Origin: Leptoclinus maculatus
Lineage: Eukaryota; Chordata; Actinopteri; Perciformes; Stichaeidae
Length of the DNA: 64,000 nucleotides
Reading direction: 5' to 3'
NCBI GenBank assembly: GCA_032191485.1
Contig: JAVDOI010000004.1
Location: forward strand, 19,766,943-19,830,942
Shown here: positions 59,644 to 64,000 of the stretch, piece after piece
How positions within the stretch are numbered: position 1 is the stretch's first letter
Layout of the letters: every line of letters starts with the position of its first letter
Translations under genes and position numbers: made by a program
Notes under the pieces: model-generated
What the model was told of the DNA's origin: nothing
What the model saw: the letters and a program-made list of their open reading frames with translations, nothing else
Database searches by the model: none

Positions 59644-60749
59644 CAAGTTGCTCTAAACAAGAGATATGTTATCAAATGATAATGCTATTTTTTCGACAAT
59701 GTTGAGTAAATGTGCTTCATTCACATTCTTGACGGGACACTCGTGAAACTGTCCGTGACAACTCATCTGTCTGCTTTCCACTGCATCTCTCAGATGGTGA
59801 GGGTGTGTGCACCCTTTACCCCTTTCCCTCCCCTCACCCCCCCCAATCCATGACTATTGATTTCCTCTGTGTGTGACAGACCTGGGGCCTGGTGAGTAGA
59901 GAGAGGAGACATTTTCTAGGAACAGAGCAGCGCCAGCTCTTCCCTACCTGCTGCTGCTCAATATTTAATGCCCTCCTGAGCCACTCCAGGGAGGAATGAA
60001 AATGGAAAGCTCGGTTACTTTTAAATCATGGTCGTTGTGTTGAGATTTGTTTCACTCACGCCGGTAAAGCTCTCGCAACCTGTAAGGAAAAATATGAGGA
60101 ATTCCATTAGCTTCATCACCAATTCACAGCAGCATCACTCACCTCGTTTAGATATAGTGAGTTCTCAAATGTGCTAACAAACGAATGAAAACTAAAAATA
60201 TTTGTCTTAATGGTGTGATTTGAGCTTGAATACAAAGAACGGGACGTGTCATTGACTGGAAATGATTTATTTAGCGACATGTCTCAGCACATCGACCTTT
60301 GAGCGCGTTCATCCGTGTGAGTTAAAAATAGGTCTACCTCTTCTACTGCTACACAAGTCCAAGAGTGAACTAGGCTCATGAATAAATAATTTTGTCCAAT
60401 TGAGGTGAAAAAATGGCCTGAATTGTGTTCAGATTATACAAGACAAAGCAGAGCCTCCTGCTGAGTCATGAAGGACTGCAGGCTGATAACTTCAAACACT
60501 GCCAGGCAGCTGTGGCTCTGACCTTTCACCTCTTTCCTGCTGGTTGCATGTCATATTGATCAACTACGAATAAAAGCTTGTTCTACTCTTGTACTGATTT
60601 CAGTGTAAACTTATATATACCCTCTGTTAGCTGTAATGAGAAACACAACTACATGTTATTGCTGGCAAAGGCCTCACACTTCTTTAAACTAACACGATCG
60701 GTGAGATATGGGATTCTACAGATATCTTTATTTTTAATTTTTTTTTAAC

Positions 60750-60880
60750 TAATAATATTATATTTTTTTAAGGTTATTTTTGGGCATTTTTCGCCTTTAT
60801 TTGAGAGAGAGATGAGGGGGGGGTATGACAAACAACATGAGCTGTAACCACTCGGGTATCAAGGCGCACACTTTTGTTTA
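60750..60880. mobile_element. Truncated teleost interspersed repeat
   Basis: TTTTTCGCCTTTATTTGAGA, GAGAGATGAGGGGGGGTATG and ACAAACAACATGAGCTGTAA fit a common fish repeat (TTTGCCTTTATT...GAGAGGGGG-TATGACATGCAACAAAG). The copy lacks most of its 3' part. Class not assigned. Confidence 0.5.
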
Positions 60881-61372
60881 TTTTGGGTTAATCCCACTGT
60901 CTGTAAACACTCAATAGAGTACCAAATTATATTAATCGGATAACTGAAAATAGTCGACCAACAACTGCACAGTTTCCTCCTGTATGACTAACATTTGTTA
61001 AATGTTCTTAAAATCAATGAACATAAATATACATTGTACAATACATTGTATAAATGCAAAACAAAATGCTTCAGTTACGCAACTTATGATTTACAATTGA
61101 GCTCGGTGGTTTTAAAACTGATGAACAGTCAGAAATGCAACACCCTGAAAAGAGCAAACTATTTGTTCGCTGAACTACTCTGCATGCAGCTACAGACTGT
61201 GGAATGAGAAGTATGGAGTGCCTTGTGTTATGGTGTCGCAAGCCATAAAAGCACACAATGCTGGCTGTCAGCAGCTTGAGTGCAAAAGTACTGGTGCCTT
61301 TTTAAAAACCTACTTTACTTGTACTTCCTTGTAGTCTTCGGGTTTTCTACTTCATTAGAAATATATGTATGT

Positions 61373-61586
61373 TATGGAAGCCCACTTCTGCCACTGTGAT
61401 GAAAAAAATAAAGATCCTGTAAGTCATTATAATGAGAAACTTTCTCAAAATGATGACTTAGCATCGCATTAATTATTACTTAGTACCTCATAAAATACTA
61501 AGTCATTATTTTGAGAAGGTTTCTCATTAGAATGACTTACAGGATCTTCATTTCTTTCATCGCAGTGGGAGAAATGGGCTTCCATA
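61373..61586. mobile_element. Palindromic MITE with 6-bp target duplication
   Basis: A 214-bp element. The ends TATGGAAGCCCA and TGGGCTTCCATA are perfect inverted repeats, and similarity continues inward (CACTGTGATGAAA/TTTCATCGCAGTG, GATCCTGTAAGTCATT/AATGACTTACAGGATC, GAGAAACTTTCTCAAAAT/ATTTTGAGAAGGTTTCTC). It is flanked by GTATGT on both sides (61367-61372, 61587-61592). Non-coding; a non-autonomous DNA transposon whose superfamily is not assigned. Confidence 0.87.
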
Positions 61587-64000
61587 GTATGTGGAGGCAA
61601 GGTAGACGGAAAAAATAACAATGTGTTAAGTTGTAAATTTGTTGCAGGCACATGGTATATACATCTGCCTGCTGAGCTGACAGGAAGTCACAGTCCCAGA
61701 GTCAGAGTGTGCACTATACTGATCTATTCTCTTTAACAGAGAAAACCACATGGTTTTGGTTTTTTTATCACTTAAACAGTACATTGAAATAAGCTCAAAC
61801 TTATATGCATGGAAAAACATGGACACCATAAAAGCATTTGAGGTAGCCTGCAGGAAAACAGGAGAATTGCAACTTGCTCTGTCTATCTGTGTTATCCAGT
61901 TGTTTGGATGACAATACACGATGCTAATGGCCTTGCTCAAAACTTCTGTATCTCCATGACTCATGTGCAGCCTGAGTGATATTATTTTGACGGAGCAGAA
62001 GTGCAAAACAGAGGTGGCCATGGAAACTGACTATCCAATGAGAGAACAGGACATGGGTGTGTCAGACAAGTCCCGCTCTCTTCCTTCTGCCTGGTCAATT
62101 AATAACTTTTTTTCTGCACTCAGTCTTCCCGGGGAGGGAGAGAAGAAAAAAGAATTCACTGGAAGTTTCTATATAAAGATAAAACTGTCACATGATGTAG
62201 GGCTTCAAAAAGACTGACGAAGGAAGCTGTGTATGTGGTGCATGTAAATAACTAACAAGCATAATCCCTGCAGTATGTCTGTGAAACATGAACTGAGCTC
62301 AGTGACGTTAAGTCATCTCACTTGCAGTAGTTGTCTAGTTTCTCACTTACATTTCCTTTTACATCAGTCTGAATGTAAATGATTGATTTGATATCACTCG
62401 TTGTGCGTCATGCAATTAGGAGTCAGGTTTATCTGAGCGGTGAAAGTCGCTGATTAATGCTCTCCAGTCACTCCTTAACTGTGGTTGATTTGAACAAGGT
62501 GCCTTTGCTCGTGTACACCTGCTCAACAGAAGTGGCTCCCAGGTGTGAACTTGTGCTACTAATGGTGAAACGGTTGAAAAAAAAGTTATCAAAAGTCCTG
62601 GATAAAGCTCACACAGTGATGCAGCATTTCAGATGTACAAACTATTAAACTTTTCAGTCTTTCTTTTCAGTTCAAATCTGCAGGGTTTACAGTCTGTCTG
62701 TGTGTTCTACTACTTTCACAGTTAGTGCGCACAGATGAGAGGAGAAAGGGTAGGATTGTTTATTTAAAGGTTTTATTGTTTTATGTTTTAGCACTTGTTT
62801 CATGTCTCAGTGTAGGTACTGTATGTGATGTGCTGGTTTCGGTTTTGTTCTTTTTATGTGAGCTCACCAAAGCAAAAACAATGCGGAAAGTTCAATAACA
62901 TATAGAATTTTTAATACGGTTAACAACTAACAGTGTGAACAACACCAAATATATTTTCGGAAGAACAAGTTGCTCCCAAAAAGGCCCTATCCCTCAATTA
63001 TTCACCAAGTTAGTGATACTTGTTGTAGTACACACAAGGATTTTACATTATGAAGATGTATCCCAGACTAGAAAATGGTGAATGGAACCAACAACAACAT
63101 CCCTGCATGCTTAATCTCTGGCAGACATTCTGGAGTGAAAGCTACGCTTAAAATGTAAACGTACACACATATATGGAAATACAGCTTCACTCTCTAACAC
63201 AGCGCTAAGGATGGCAGCCTCGGAGAGTCTCCCACATAAGGACTCTTCTTTAAGGAATATTAAATACTATCTATCCTTTCCAAAATGTAAGCGAGTTACA
63301 GCATGATATCTCCCATTGTCTGGAGATATTTAAGCCATGTTTATTGAAAATCCAAAACTGCTCATTGTTACTCAATGGTTTTACCCTGTGATGAACTAGT
63401 GGCCTTTTGAGGGTGTTTTCCTGTCTTTCAGTGCTTGACGAGTGACCCAAATGACTGCAGAATTGCTGATTGTGTCCATCAAGTTTGCCCAGCTGATTAA
63501 AGTGAGGTAGCTATTACATGAATCTCAAATAAAGAGCTGGATGAAACCACATTGTGATATATGACCAGTGGCTTCAGTGATCATCATAGGTAAAAACTAC
63601 TGTGTAATGTGTATTAAAATTCATATACTGTACCTTGCAAATCTCAGAGATTTACATCAGCCTGAAACTATGACACAATTCTGATGTGCAGATTTAAATC
63701 TGTGTAAATGTGTATTTTTACTGGTTCAACCTTTTAAAAGAAAATCGTATTAGTCATAAAACAATAACAACAATGGCAAGCTGTAACAAGTATTTCATGT
63801 AGTGGACAAAAAAATAGTTCGTCTAGCTTTTTGCCACGATATATTCATCCGCCGCGCAGTATATTAACGCGATGTAGGGCGAACAACGACTTAAGCGGAG
63901 TGATTTATTGGAGACTACACCCAAGCGCCTGTACGATTGCAGCGGCTTTTTCTTCGTTGCCTAGACCAGAAGAAAGCCGAGACGTGACGGAGTCGGGGGG

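Larger units (their letters stand above)
47223..64000. other. Intergenic region upstream of TSC22D2
   Basis: About 16.8 kb without a convincing gene. It holds (TG)n at 47830-47924, fragments of common fish interspersed repeats (55.18-55.45, 56.41-56.76 and 60.75-60.88 kb), a microsatellite cluster at 57.29-57.98 kb, (GT)n and G23 at 59.34-59.45 kb, and a MITE at 61.37-61.59 kb. The rest (48-55 kb, 58-59 kb, 62-63.8 kb) is AT-rich with short frames only. The last 150 bases are CpG-rich and might begin a promoter of the next gene. Confidence 0.6.

Overview
The window is vertebrate nuclear DNA, almost certainly from a teleost fish. The support is small exons in long introns with GT-AG junctions, very long dinucleotide and tetranucleotide microsatellites, CR1/L2-type LINE remnants with the (TTCTGA)n and (TTGAA)n tails common in teleosts, fold-back MITEs, and two genes whose proteins read as fish orthologues of RUBCN and TSC22D2. 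No operon, prophage, CRISPR array or bacterial gene is present.

Layout, left to right. (1) About 1-9660, minus strand: the 5' part of RUBCN (Rubicon, regulator of autophagy and endosome maturation). Eleven coding exons (start codon at 9506 to the exon ending at 734) join in phase into about 571 residues covering the RUN domain and the serine-rich middle region. The C-terminal Rubicon-homology part lies beyond the left edge. (2) About 9660-19160: intergenic, with a LINE 3' fragment on plus (10.8-11.7 kb), a longer internally deleted LINE on minus (13.75-16.2 kb) and a 343-bp fold-back MITE (18.2-18.55 kb). (3) About 19160-47200, minus strand: the whole of TSC22D2. A 1.58-kb first coding exon (46516-44934), a 72-bp phase-symmetric exon (32541-32470), a 52-bp exon (21810-21759) and the TSC-box/leucine-zipper exon (21581-21291) join in phase to a 665-residue protein, followed by a roughly 2-kb 3' UTR. 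(4) About 47200-64000: upstream intergenic DNA with microsatellites, fragments of common fish repeats and a second fold-back MITE. No convincing gene was found there; the last 150 bases turn CpG-rich.

The two genes are in the same orientation (RUBCN downstream of TSC22D2) and are not known to act in one pathway. The best leads are a candidate internal promoter and first exon for a short TSC22D2 isoform (23513-23601, exactly in phase with the TSC-box exons), a skippable TSC22D2 exon whose 5' splice site is followed 22 nt later by 270 bp of (TG)n, an exon-like open segment in TSC22D2 intron 1, and two MITEs with intact 6-bp target duplications. I found no clearly new biological system; these are gene-structure and repeat-biology leads. 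Exon borders were assigned by eye from splice consensus, phase and remembered family sequence, without any alignment.
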